DNA of 52,367 bases, taken from Lachnospiraceae bacterium (lineage in GTDB: Bacteria > Bacillota > Clostridia > Lachnospirales > Lachnospiraceae). Of this stretch, positions 8,089 through 16,163 are shown one piece after another (position 1 is the stretch's first letter; the number at the start of each line of letters is the position of its first letter). Both the position numbers and the translations under genes were made by a program. A model generated the notes under the pieces. It made no database searches. It was not told the origin of the DNA and worked only from the letters and a program-made list of their open reading frames with translations. The stretch spans positions 1 to 52,367 of the forward strand of contig JAFYAS010000047.1 of NCBI GenBank assembly GCA_017540605.1. The letters are read 5' to 3'.

Positions 8089-9312
8089 ATGAAGAAACCT
8101 GAATTATTGATCCCGGCAGGGAGCTTAGAAGTGCTAAAAACAGCTGTACGATATGGCGCAGATGCTGTATATATTGGCGGAGAACAGTTCGGACTTCGGG
8201 CGAAGGCAAAGAACTTCAATACCGATGAAATGCGTGAGGGTATAGAGTATGCCCATGATCATGGAGTAAAGGTTCATGTGACGGTAAATATATTTGCCCA
8301 CAACGAGGACATAGAGGGTATTAGAGAATATCTTGGCATACTAAAGGAATTGAAGCCTGATGCACTTATCATAGCAGATCCCTCGATATTTATGATGGCA
8401 AAGGAAATATGCCCTGATATCGAGAGACATGTGAGCACACAATCCAACAATACAAACTATGAGACCTTCAGGTTCTGGCATAGTCTCGGAGCAAAAAGAG
8501 TTGTATGTGCTAGAGAGCTTTCTCTTGCTGAGATAAAAGAGATCCGTGAAAAGATTCCGGAAGACTTAGAGGTGGAAAGCTTTATTCACGGCGCTATGTG
8601 CATTTCCTATTCCGGCCGTTGCCTCTTAAGTGCATTTCTTGCGGGAAGAGACGCCAACAAGGGAGCCTGTACCCATCCCTGCAGATGGAAATATGCGGTG
8701 ATGGAGGAGACCAGACCCGGTGAGTATTTCCCGGTAAATGAGGACGACAGAGGTACATACATTTTCAATTCCAAGGATCTTTGTATGCTTGAACATATTC
8801 CGGAGCTTATAGAAACCGGAATCGACAGTTTCAAGATAGAGGGACGCATGAAGACAGCTCTTTACGTAGCGACAGTAGCAAGAACGTATCGTATGGCTAT
8901 CGACGCTTATATGAGATCCCCTGAGGAATATAAAGAGCTTTTACCACATCTCAACGAGGAGATCAGAAAGTGTACCTATCGTCAGTTTACAACAGGATTT
9001 TATTTCGGAAAGCCTGACGAGAATACGCAGATATATGACAGCAATACCTATATGAGAGAGAGCACCTATTATGGTATGGTAAATGGCCAAACAGAGGATG
9101 GACACTATACCTGGGAGCAGAAGAACAAGTTCTCAGTTGGAGATGAGCTTTTTGCCATGGGCTTTGACGGAAAGGATGTCGCTCTCAAGGTAAAGGAAAT
9201 AAAGGATGAGTGGGGCAATGCAATGGAAAACGCCCCTCATCCAAAGCAGAAGCTTTTTGTAAGCTTTGAAGAAAATGTTGATCTTTCTGTTGGAACCCTG
9301 ATCAGAGGATAG
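8089..9312 (+). CDS. trhP: Peptidase U32-family protein, TrhP-like tRNA hydroxylation protein
   Basis: This 407-residue protein belongs to the family historically called peptidase U32, several members of which are now known to hydroxylate RNA. The N-terminus KKPELLIPAGSLEVL and the signature ESFIHGAMCISYSGRC (about residues 163-178) are diagnostic, with conserved cysteines there and in ACTHPCRW. In Bacillus the homologues TrhP1/TrhP2 make 5-hydroxyuridine at the tRNA wobble position, using prephenate. The next gene encodes a TrmR-type methyltransferase that would act on that product, which supports the TrhP assignment over a collagenase-like protease. A GAGGTGA ribosome binding site precedes the ATG. 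Confidence 0.9.
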   Translation: MKKPELLIPAGSLEVLKTAVRYGADAVYIGGEQFGLRAKAKNFNTDEMREGIEYAHDHGVKVHVTVNIFAHNEDIEGIREYLGILKELKPDALIIADPSIFMMAKEICPDIERHVSTQSNNTNYETFRFWHSLGAKRVVCARELSLAEIKEIREKIPEDLEVESFIHGAMCISYSGRCLLSAFLAGRDANKGACTHPCRWKYAVMEETRPGEYFPVNEDDRGTYIFNSKDLCMLEHIPELIETGIDSFKIEGRMKTALYVATVARTYRMAIDAYMRSPEEYKELLPHLNEEIRKCTYRQFTTGFYFGKPDENTQIYDSNTYMRESTYYGMVNGQTEDGHYTWEQKNKFSVGDELFAMGFDGKDVALKVKEIKDEWGNAMENAPHPKQKLFVSFEENVDLSVGTLIRG

Positions 9313-9316
9313 AAGT

Positions 9317-9961
9317 ATGCTTATAGATGACAGGATAACTTCATACATACAATCTCTTATACCTGATGAGGATCCGATACTTACTGAGATCAGAGCCTAT
9401 GCCGAGGAGAGCTTTGTGCCGGTCATCAGGCCTGAGACAGCAGCTATCCTTAAAACACTGATCGAGCTTAAGCAGGCTAAGAAAATCCTTGAGATCGGGA
9501 CAGCTATCGGATATTCGGCAATCCTTATGTCGAGGTGTCAGAATGTAGAACATATCACTACTGTGGAGAACTACGAGCCCCGAATAGAGGTGGCAAGGAA
9601 GAACATAAAAAAAGCCGGACTTTCGGAAAAGATTAGTCTTGTAGCCGGAGATGCGGGAGAATTTTTAAAGGAGCTTGATGAAGCCTTTGATCTTGTGTTC
9701 CTGGATGCAGCAAAGGCACAGTATCCTGCTTATCTTCCGGATATTTTAAGAGTGTTAAAGACCGGAGGTGTGCTTATTACAGATAATGTGATGCAAGACG
9801 GCGAGATATTGGAATCGCATTTTACAGTGCCTAAAAGAAATCGGACCATACATGACAGGATGAGAGAATATCTATATATTCTCACACATGACGAAGAGCT
9901 TCAAACCTCAATTGTACCGATTGGTGATGGGATAAGCATCAGCGTAAAAAAATTGACATAG
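9317..9961 (+). CDS. trmR: O-methyltransferase, TrmR-like (tRNA 5-hydroxyuridine methyltransferase)
   Basis: This 214-residue class I SAM-dependent O-methyltransferase is of the COMT/YrrM type. Visible motifs are ILEIGTAIGYSAI (motif I, about residues 57-69), VENYEPRIEVARKNIKKAG, LVFLDAAKAQYP (metal/SAM region near 130) and GGVLITDNV. In Bacillus subtilis YrrM/TrmR converts 5-hydroxyuridine 34 to 5-methoxyuridine and is encoded beside trhP. Here it starts 4 bases after trhP, so the same two-step wobble modification is the best reading. The family assignment is firm; the substrate rests on context. Confidence 0.87.
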   Translation: MLIDDRITSYIQSLIPDEDPILTEIRAYAEESFVPVIRPETAAILKTLIELKQAKKILEIGTAIGYSAILMSRCQNVEHITTVENYEPRIEVARKNIKKAGLSEKISLVAGDAGEFLKELDEAFDLVFLDAAKAQYPAYLPDILRVLKTGGVLITDNVMQDGEILESHFTVPKRNRTIHDRMREYLYILTHDEELQTSIVPIGDGISISVKKLT

Positions 9962-9981
9962 CTGCGAATATGTTATAAACT
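9953..9981 (+). promoter_or_regulatory. Promoter upstream of the ylbF-like gene
   Basis: TTGACA (9953-9958) overlaps the trmR stop. TAAACT (9976-9981) lies 17 bases on, and TATAAA (9974-9979, 15-base spacing) is an alternative. AAAGGA precedes the next ATG. Confidence 0.6.
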
Positions 9982-10017
9982 ATACTCTGTATAAACATTT
10001 ACAAAGGATGTAAATAT

Positions 10018-10365
10018 ATGGGAGATATTAAAGAGCTTAGCAAAGAGCTTAACAGAGCCCTTTTGGAAAGCTTTGAATACAAAAGATATAAAGCCTGTGA
10101 GAAGGCACTTAAGGCACAGCCTGAGCTTTACAATGCAGCCAACGATTTCAGAAGAAGGAACAGGCATATTATGATGTATGCTGCCAATGAAACCATCTTC
10201 GATGAGACGGATCAGCTGACGAAGGAATTCGAGGGCACATTGAGGAACGGTCTTGTCAATGATTTTTTTGTGGCGGAGCAAAAGCTTGTGAGACTTTTGC
10301 AGGACACCTACGCATGCATTGGAGCAGGTATGGAATTTGACGACAGTTACATGGAGGGACAGTGA
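10018..10365 (+). CDS. YlbF/YmcA (DUF964) family protein
   Basis: This 115-residue, largely helical, charged protein resembles the YlbF/YmcA family. In Bacillus these proteins form a complex that regulates RNase Y and influences competence, biofilm formation and sporulation. There is no signal peptide or membrane segment. It overlaps the next gene by one base (TGATG). Its nearness to RNase J suggests an RNA-decay theme, but that is inference. The family call is fairly secure from the helix pattern and the LxxEFE region; which paralogue it is cannot be decided. Confidence 0.75.
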   Translation: MGDIKELSKELNRALLESFEYKRYKACEKALKAQPELYNAANDFRRRNRHIMMYAANETIFDETDQLTKEFEGTLRNGLVNDFFVAEQKLVRLLQDTYACIGAGMEFDDSYMEGQ

Positions 10366-10817
10366 TGGCTGAGACTAAAACCAAATCAAGAGCCGAGATA
10401 GCTAGAGAGAATTCGGAGCGGACAGAAGCCAGACAGCCCTTTGAGAAGGATTCATTTCTTAAGTCAGCGCTAAAGTTTGTATTTAACAGCTGTGTGAATC
10501 TGATCATTCTGTTCGTGCTATATCAGGGTTTTAATTATGCATTTACATTTGGCTACAACATTTTCAATGAGCTTCCCGCAGATCCCACCAATGAGACGGC
10601 GGTCATCGTGGAGATCCCTCAGGATTCCTCATCAAAGGAGATCATAAATCTTGTTCTGGATTCGGGTGTTGTAAGAGATAAATATCAGTTTATCATCAAG
10701 ACCTATCTCGGAAGCTATTATAAAAAGTTTCAACCGGGTAGCTACGAGGTGAACAGATCTATGACAGACACCGAGATACTTGATATGATCACGGGCGTTG
10801 ACCGTACTGCTTATTGA
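10365..10817 (+). CDS. Short MltG/YceG-like membrane protein without the lytic domain
   Basis: The protein has 150 residues from ATG 10365. That start overlaps the previous stop and has GGAGGG six bases upstream; GTG 10362 is possible but poorly spaced. It has a charged cytoplasmic N-terminus, one membrane segment (about residues 35-58) and an extracytoplasmic part carrying the LysM-like first half of the YceG domain: VIVEIPQDSSSKEI, GVVRDKYQF, then FQPGSYEVNRSMTDTEIL. Full MltG continues about 200 residues into a catalytic lobe with an essential Glu; here the protein stops at DRTAY. In Bacillus the MltG gene (yrrL) sits next to ruvX/yrzB/trmR, so this is the same locus with a shortened product. 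A non-catalytic septal peptidoglycan role is possible. Confidence 0.75.
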   Translation: MAETKTKSRAEIARENSERTEARQPFEKDSFLKSALKFVFNSCVNLIILFVLYQGFNYAFTFGYNIFNELPADPTNETAVIVEIPQDSSSKEIINLVLDSGVVRDKYQFIIKTYLGSYYKKFQPGSYEVNRSMTDTEILDMITGVDRTAY

Positions 10818-10827
10818 CAATTTTAGG

Positions 10828-10856
10828 TTGATAATTTGTAGATTTTATACTATTAT
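10828..10856 (+). promoter_or_regulatory. Promoter of the ireB-ruvX-yrzB-rnjA unit
   Basis: TTGATA (10828-10833) and TATTAT (10851-10856) are exactly 17 bases apart, about 32 bases before ireB. A perfect TTGACA occurs at 10814-10819 but has no matching -10 at the right distance. Confidence 0.65.
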
Positions 10857-10888
10857 AAATTATATAAAATTAAGGGATGTGAGACTAT

Positions 10889-11161
10889 ATGAATAATTCA
10901 AACGTAAACAATCAGAACACGCAGTTTGTGAACACATTAAGAAGTGATGTGATCGAGGTAGCTGACATCTTGGCAGAGGTATATTCAGCACTTTCTGAAA
11001 AGGGCTACAATCCTGTAAGCCAGATCGTGGGTTATGTGATGAGCGGAGATCCCACATATATCACAAGCTACAAGAATGCAAGAAGCCTTATTATGAAGGC
11101 AGAGCGTGATGAGATCATAGAGGTTCTTTTGGAGAACTATATCGAGACGAGGCTCAAGTAA
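10889..11161 (+). CDS. ireB: IreB family regulatory phosphoprotein (DUF965)
   Basis: This is a 90-residue small helical cytosolic protein. The core KGYNPVSQIVGYVMSGDPTY followed by SYKNARSLI is the hallmark of UPF0297/IreB. In Enterococcus faecalis IreB is phosphorylated on N-terminal threonines by the Ser/Thr kinase IreK and modulates cephalosporin resistance. The N-terminus here is Asn-rich with Thr11 as a possible site. The stop overlaps the ruvX start (TAATG), giving the conserved ireB-ruvX-yrzB order. Confidence 0.95.
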   Translation: MNNSNVNNQNTQFVNTLRSDVIEVADILAEVYSALSEKGYNPVSQIVGYVMSGDPTYITSYKNARSLIMKAERDEIIEVLLENYIETRLK

Positions 11162-11589
11162 TGAGGGTCATCGGTCTTGACTATGGCACAAAGACTGTTG
11201 GCGTGGCTATGAGTGATGAGCTCGGTATCACAGCACAGCCTATGTGCACCATAAAAAGAGAACGTGCGACTAAATTAAGACAGACCTTAGCATCTATCGG
11301 AGATATCTGCGATGAATATAAGGTCGGTCTTATTGTGTTAGGATATCCTAAGAATATGAACAACACTGAGGGAGAAAGAGCGGAGGCGACAAAAAGCTTT
11401 GCCGAGGATCTTGAAAGAAGAACCGGGATCCCCGTAAAGCTTGTTGACGAGAGACTCTCTACAGTGGAATCTGAGCGTATCCTGATGGAAAGCGGAGTAA
11501 GACGCGAGAACAGAAAGACATACGTGGACAAGATGGCGGCAGCAGTCATATTGCAGACCTATCTTGACAGTATGGAGCATGCGGACTGA
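11161..11589 (+). CDS. ruvX: RuvX/YqgF, Holliday-junction-resolvase-like RNase H-fold nuclease
   Basis: This 142-residue RNase H-fold protein has the YqgF signature. It begins VIGLDYGTKTVGVAMSDELG, with the first catalytic Asp in GLDYG. It continues with LVLGYPKNMNN, a catalytic Glu-containing VDERLSTVESE and a final Asp in YVDKMAAAVILQTYLD. Members have been linked to 16S rRNA 5'-end maturation and to Holliday-junction cleavage; the rRNA role is better supported in bacteria. It is translationally coupled to ireB. Confidence 0.95.
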   Translation: MRVIGLDYGTKTVGVAMSDELGITAQPMCTIKRERATKLRQTLASIGDICDEYKVGLIVLGYPKNMNNTEGERAEATKSFAEDLERRTGIPVKLVDERLSTVESERILMESGVRRENRKTYVDKMAAAVILQTYLDSMEHAD

Positions 11590-11625
11590 TCAGGCTTTCC
11601 CTTTATTTTTATTTAGAAAGAGAAT

Positions 11626-11886
11626 ATGAGCGTGGAAAAAAAAGAAAAGATTACAATGACAGGTGAGAGTGGAGAGGATATAGAGCTTTACATTCTTGCC
11701 GAAACTACTATTCAGGGAAAAAGCTATATCCTGGTATCGGACAGTGAAAGTGATGAGGATATAGAATGCGACATAATGGTTAAGCTTGAAGGCGAGGATT
11801 CGGAGTATTGTACATATGAGTTCGTAGATGATGAGGCTGAGCTTTCAAGTGTTTTTAAGGTGTTTGAAGCCTTGATGGAGGACTAA
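11626..11886 (+). CDS. DUF1292 protein, YrzB-like
   Basis: This 86-residue, strongly acidic cytosolic protein has the DUF1292 pattern: a beta-rich core (IELYILAETTIQGKSYILV) and an acidic C-terminus ending in a short helix. Its molecular function is unknown. It normally follows ruvX, as here. Its stop overlaps the RNase J start (TAATG), so translation is probably coupled. Confidence 0.9.
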   Translation: MSVEKKEKITMTGESGEDIELYILAETTIQGKSYILVSDSESDEDIECDIMVKLEGEDSEYCTYEFVDDEAELSSVFKVFEALMED

Positions 11887-13550
11887 TGGAAAGCGGGACA
11901 AAGAAGCCTGTAAAGGTGATACCTTTAGGCGGATTAGAGCAGATAGGAATGAACATCACCGCATTTGAGTATGAGGACAGTATCATCGTTGTGGATTGCG
12001 GATTGTCATTTCCTGAGGATGACATGCTTGGAATAGATCTTGTCATCCCCGATATATCTTATTTGAAGGACAATGCAGACAAGGTAAAGGGCTTGGTGAT
12101 CACTCACGGACATGAGGATCATATCGGTGCTATACCTTATTTTATCAGAGAATTGAACATACCCATTTACGCAACAAAGCTTACTATGGGTATCATAGAG
12201 CACAAGCTTACAGAGCACAATCTAATGGAATCAACCAGAAGAAAGGTCATATCCTATGGACAGTATATTACCCTTGGTTGCTTTAGGATTGAGTTTATCA
12301 GAACCAATCATTCCATAGCAGATTCGGCAGCTCTTGCCATCTATACTCCTGCGGGAGTTATAGTGCACACAGGAGATTTCAAGGTTGATTTTACACCGGT
12401 ATATGGTGATGTGATCGATCTTGGTCGTTTTGGAGAGCTTGGAAAAAAAGGTGTTCTTGCATTGATGGCGGATTCAACGAATGTTGAAAGACCCGGCTAT
12501 ACCATGTCGGAAAAGACCGTTGGAAAGGTATTTGAGAGACTGTTTGCGGATTACAAGAAGAACAGGATCATTATAGCAACCTTTGCATCCAATGTGGACA
12601 GAGTCCAGCAGATCATCAATACTGCGGCGCATTACAACAGAAAGGTAGCTCTTGACGGCAGAAGCATGGTGAACATCATAAGTACTGCCAAGGAGCTTGG
12701 ATATTTGAATATACCGGATAATACCTTGATAGATCTTTCAAGTCTCGGTGATTATACGGACGAGCAGATAGTACTGATCACAACAGGAAGCCAGGGCGAG
12801 AGCATGGCATCTCTATCGAGGATAGCGGCAAGTCTACATCATACGGTATCCATAAAGCCCAATGATGTGGTCATATTTAGCTCAAAGCCCATCCCCGGCA
12901 ATGAGAAGGCCATATCCAAGGTGATCAACGAGCTTGAGATGAAGGGTGCGAGAGTAGTATTTGAGGATACACATGTATCGGGACATGCCTGCCAGGAGGA
13001 GCTAAAGCTTATTTACGCCCTTACAAAGCCCAAGTACGCAATTCCTGTACATGGAGAGTTCAAGCACTTAAAGAGACACTCAGAGCTTGCCATGGAGATG
13101 GGTATTCCCAAGGAGAATGTGGCGATCCTTTCCTCCGGTGACGTGCTCGAGGTAGGGGAGGATACCCTTAAGGTAACAGGCAAGGTATCGGCACAGCAGA
13201 TATTTGTGGATGGCCTTGGCGTGGGAGATGTAGGAAATATAGTCCTTCGCGACAGACAGCATCTGTCAGAGAACGGACTGATGATAGTAGTGATCACACT
13301 TGAAAGAGGCAGCAACCAGATCCTTGCCGGTCCCGACATAGTATCTAGAGGCTTTGTGTATGTACGAGAGTCAGAGACTTTACTTGATGATTGCAGAATG
13401 GTAGCCCTAGAAACCATCGAGCGTTGCTTCGACAACGGTATCACCGATTGGGGCAAGCTAAAAAACAGCATCAAGAATGCTCTTGGGGACTTCCTTTGGA
13501 AGAGTCTAAAGAGGAATCCTATGGTGTTGCCGATCATTAGTGAGGTGTGA
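11886..13550 (+). CDS. Ribonuclease J
   Basis: This 554-residue metallo-beta-lactamase/beta-CASP ribonuclease combines 5'-3' exonuclease and endonuclease activity in mRNA decay and rRNA maturation. The start region KVIPLGGLEQIGMN is characteristic. Metal ligands appear in THGHEDHIGA (motif II, near residue 74), NHSIADS and HTGDFKVD. The beta-CASP part includes ADSTNVERPGYT and GSQGE, and the C-terminal part contains HVSGHA and PVHGEFKHL. The length is typical. It is the last conserved gene before the AT-richer glycan cluster. No terminator is visible in the 18-bp gap after it, so read-through into that cluster is possible. Confidence 0.97.
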   Translation: MESGTKKPVKVIPLGGLEQIGMNITAFEYEDSIIVVDCGLSFPEDDMLGIDLVIPDISYLKDNADKVKGLVITHGHEDHIGAIPYFIRELNIPIYATKLTMGIIEHKLTEHNLMESTRRKVISYGQYITLGCFRIEFIRTNHSIADSAALAIYTPAGVIVHTGDFKVDFTPVYGDVIDLGRFGELGKKGVLALMADSTNVERPGYTMSEKTVGKVFERLFADYKKNRIIIATFASNVDRVQQIINTAAHYNRKVALDGRSMVNIISTAKELGYLNIPDNTLIDLSSLGDYTDEQIVLITTGSQGESMASLSRIAASLHHTVSIKPNDVVIFSSKPIPGNEKAISKVINELEMKGARVVFEDTHVSGHACQEELKLIYALTKPKYAIPVHGEFKHLKRHSELAMEMGIPKENVAILSSGDVLEVGEDTLKVTGKVSAQQIFVDGLGVGDVGNIVLRDRQHLSENGLMIVVITLERGSNQILAGPDIVSRGFVYVRESETLLDDCRMVALETIERCFDNGITDWGKLKNSIKNALGDFLWKSLKRNPMVLPIISEV

Positions 13551-13568
13551 GAGAATAGGTGAAAAGAT

Positions 13569-14345
13569 ATGAAGGTTGTATTGCTTGCGGGTGGATTTGG
13601 AACCCGAATATCCGAAGAATCTGAATATGTCCCCAAGCCTATGATCAAGATCGGAGGTATGCCTATATTGTGGCATATCATGAAGATTTATTCGCATTAT
13701 GGATTTAACGATTTTATTGTGTGTGCAGGTTATAAGCAGCATGTGGTGAAGGAATGGTTTGCAGATTATTTTCTTCATACCTCTGATATCACCTTTGATT
13801 TTACAGAAGGCAACAAGATGATCGTTCATGATCAGCATGCAGAGCCGTGGAAGGTCACTGTTGTAAATACAGGGCTACATACAATGACAGGTGGAAGAAT
13901 AAAGCGTATTCAAAAGTATATCGGCGATGAACGTTTTATGATGACCTATGGCGACGGAGTCTGTGATGTTGATATCAGTGAGCTTTTGGAATATCATAAA
14001 TCACATGGAAAGATAGCTACACTGACATCGGTTGTTATAGAACCTCAAAAAGGCGTGCTTGACATTGGCGGTGACAATGCGGTGAGGTCGTTTAGAGAGA
14101 AGAATAACATGGATGGCCAGCCGATAAATGCCGGATTTATGGTTTTTGAACCGGAGATATTTGATTATATCGAGGGGGATGATACTGTGTTGGAGAGAGA
14201 CAGTCTTGTAAGATTGGCAAATGAGGGTGAATTGATGTCCTATATGCACACAGGTTTTTGGCAGTGCATGGATACGAAACGTGAGAAAGATTTTTTGGAA
14301 GATTTGTGGAATAAAGACAAAGCTCCGTGGAAGAATTGGAGATAA
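13569..14345 (+). CDS. rfbF: Glucose-1-phosphate cytidylyltransferase
   Basis: This 258-residue nucleotidyltransferase forms CDP-glucose from CTP and glucose-1-phosphate, the entry point to CDP-linked deoxysugars. It starts MKVVLLAGGFGTRISEES, with the nucleotide-binding loop. Further RfbF features are VPKPMIKIGGMPILWHIM, the Asp in YGDGVCDVDI (metal binding), INAGFMVF and the C-terminal APWKNW. The closeness of these to Salmonella RfbF, including the ending, argues for a cytidylyltransferase rather than RmlA or GalU. It opens the surface-glycan cluster. No CDP-glucose 4,6-dehydratase (RfbG/DdhB) is present in the window, so the next pathway step is either encoded elsewhere or replaced. Confidence 0.92.
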   Translation: MKVVLLAGGFGTRISEESEYVPKPMIKIGGMPILWHIMKIYSHYGFNDFIVCAGYKQHVVKEWFADYFLHTSDITFDFTEGNKMIVHDQHAEPWKVTVVNTGLHTMTGGRIKRIQKYIGDERFMMTYGDGVCDVDISELLEYHKSHGKIATLTSVVIEPQKGVLDIGGDNAVRSFREKNNMDGQPINAGFMVFEPEIFDYIEGDDTVLERDSLVRLANEGELMSYMHTGFWQCMDTKREKDFLEDLWNKDKAPWKNWR

Positions 14346-14354
14346 AAAATAGTA

Positions 14355-16160
14355 ATGATTAAATTATCGGATTATGTAGTGAAATTCATAGAAGAAACTG
14401 GCATAGGACATGTGTTTATGATTCCGGGAGGGGGTGCAATGCATCTCAATGATTCGTTGGGGAACAGTGACAAACTAGAATATGTCGTGTGTCTTCATGA
14501 ACAGGCATGTTCGATAGCGGCGGAAGCTTATGCGAGAGTGAATAATAAGCTTGGAGTATGTATGGTTACTACCGGCCCCGGGGGAACCAATGCTATAACC
14601 GGGGTTGCAGCATCTTATATAGAATCTACACCGGTGTTGGTTATTTCCGGCCAGGTAAAGATTATGGATCAGATCAGAGATCAGGGAATCAGGCAGCAGG
14701 GGATGCAGGAAGTCGATATTGTTTCTGTTGTGAGACCTATTACAAAATATGCTGTTATGGTAAATGATCCGAAGGATATAAGATATCATTTAGAACGCGC
14801 ATTATACGAAGCGACAAGCGGAAGAAAAGGTCCGGTATGGATAGATATTCCATTAGATATTCAGGCTACCATGATAGAAGAGAATGAGCTAAAGGGGTTC
14901 GTTCCGATAGATGATTATAAGGATACCCGTTCTATTGAGGCCGAGGTGGATAAAACTATAGAGGCTTTGAATAAGTCTGAAAGACCGGTATTGCTTCTTG
15001 GTAATGGTATACGTTTGTCAAATGCATTTGAAGATCTTAAGAAACTCCTTAATATTCTAAATATACCTGTACTTACTACATGGAATGGGATTGATTTAGT
15101 TCCGGATGATTATGAATATTTTTTTGGAAGACCAGGTGGAATGGGTCAGAGATATGCTAATCTTATTCAGCAGAACTCGGATCTCTTTATTTCAATTGGC
15201 GCAAGAATGAATTTGTTGCAGACCGGTTATAATTTTGATGGGTTTGCGCGAGACGCATATAAGATTATGGTCGATATAGATGAAGCTGAACTTCATAAGA
15301 TAAATGTTAGACCTGATCTTGCTATATGTGCAGATGCCGGTGATTATATCAGGGATTTGGTAAATAATAAAAACAACATAAAAGAAGTCAAAAGAGATAA
15401 TTGGATCAACTACTGTAAAAAATGTAAAGATAGGTTCCCGATTGTTACAGAGGAATACAAGGAACAAAAAGAACTTGTTAATACATATTGCCTTATTGAT
15501 GCGATTACAGATGCGATGAAAGAAGACGATATATATGTTTCAGGTAGTTCAGGTACTTGTATAGATGTATCAATGCAGACCTTTAGAGTTAAGTCCGGAC
15601 AGAGAGTGTTTGCCACAAAGGGGTTGGCTTCGATGGGGTTTGGTTTACCGGCTTCTATTGGGGCTTGTTTAGCTTCGGGAAAAAGAAGAACTGTGTGTGT
15701 AAATGGAGACGGCGGTTTCATGATGAATATTCAAGAGTTAGAAACGCTTAGTAGACTCAATCTTCCTGTAAAAATATTCGTTTTATATAATCAGGGATAT
15801 GGACAGATACACACAACTCAGAAAAATGTGTTTAGTGGGCATTATGTGGCTTGTGATAGTTCGTCTAATCTTTCTATTCCCAATATTGCAAGTATAGCAA
15901 AAGCTTTTGATTTACAAGTATTTGAGATCAAAAACAATTCAGAAATAAAAGAAAAAGTATCTGCTGTTTTGGAATCTGATGGTCCTTCAATTTGTGTGGT
16001 TTATGTTCCTATTGATTTTGGGGCTCTTCCAAAACAGGTATCATATAAACGCAAAGATGGACAGATGGAGTCGCTGCCTTTGGAGTATATGAATCCTCCG
16101 TTAAGTGAAGAAGAGTTAGAAAAATGGATGATTATTCCTATGTATAAGATGGAGATATAG
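14355..16160 (+). CDS. Thiamine-diphosphate-dependent enzyme, acetolactate-synthase-like
   Basis: This 601-residue cytosolic enzyme has the three-domain acetolactate-synthase architecture. The N-terminal Pyr domain has the catalytic Glu49 in LHEQACSIAAEAYAR and the TGPGGTNAI motif. The central domain runs about 200-335. The C-terminal PP domain has the ThDP-metal motif GDGGFMMN...N near residues 450-475. Its setting among sugar genes beside RfbF argues against branched-chain amino acid synthesis. A characterised relative in such a setting is YerE of Yersinia, which adds a two-carbon unit from pyruvate to a CDP-4-keto-deoxysugar. A similar carboligation here is plausible but unproven. The ribosome binding site is weak (GGAGA, long spacing). 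Confidence 0.85.
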   Translation: MIKLSDYVVKFIEETGIGHVFMIPGGGAMHLNDSLGNSDKLEYVVCLHEQACSIAAEAYARVNNKLGVCMVTTGPGGTNAITGVAASYIESTPVLVISGQVKIMDQIRDQGIRQQGMQEVDIVSVVRPITKYAVMVNDPKDIRYHLERALYEATSGRKGPVWIDIPLDIQATMIEENELKGFVPIDDYKDTRSIEAEVDKTIEALNKSERPVLLLGNGIRLSNAFEDLKKLLNILNIPVLTTWNGIDLVPDDYEYFFGRPGGMGQRYANLIQQNSDLFISIGARMNLLQTGYNFDGFARDAYKIMVDIDEAELHKINVRPDLAICADAGDYIRDLVNNKNNIKEVKRDNWINYCKKCKDRFPIVTEEYKEQKELVNTYCLIDAITDAMKEDDIYVSGSSGTCIDVSMQTFRVKSGQRVFATKGLASMGFGLPASIGACLASGKRRTVCVNGDGGFMMNIQELETLSRLNLPVKIFVLYNQGYGQIHTTQKNVFSGHYVACDSSSNLSIPNIASIAKAFDLQVFEIKNNSEIKEKVSAVLESDGPSICVVYVPIDFGALPKQVSYKRKDGQMESLPLEYMNPPLSEEELEKWMIIPMYKMEI

Positions 16161-16163
16161 ATT

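Noticed and set aside
10814..10819. Perfect TTGACA as promoter for ireB
   Set aside because: No acceptable -10 lies 16-18 bases downstream; it overlaps the stop of the MltG-like gene, and the TTGATA/TATTAT pair nearby fits better.
13013..13681. 222-residue open frame on the - strand across the RNase J end
   Set aside because: It overlaps conserved RNase J and the rfbF start, has no ribosome binding site and no recognisable protein features.
14355..16160. Ordinary acetolactate synthase for Val/Leu/Ile synthesis
   Set aside because: No ilvN, ilvC or leu genes are nearby and the gene lies between sugar-modifying genes, so a glycan role is preferred, though not proven.
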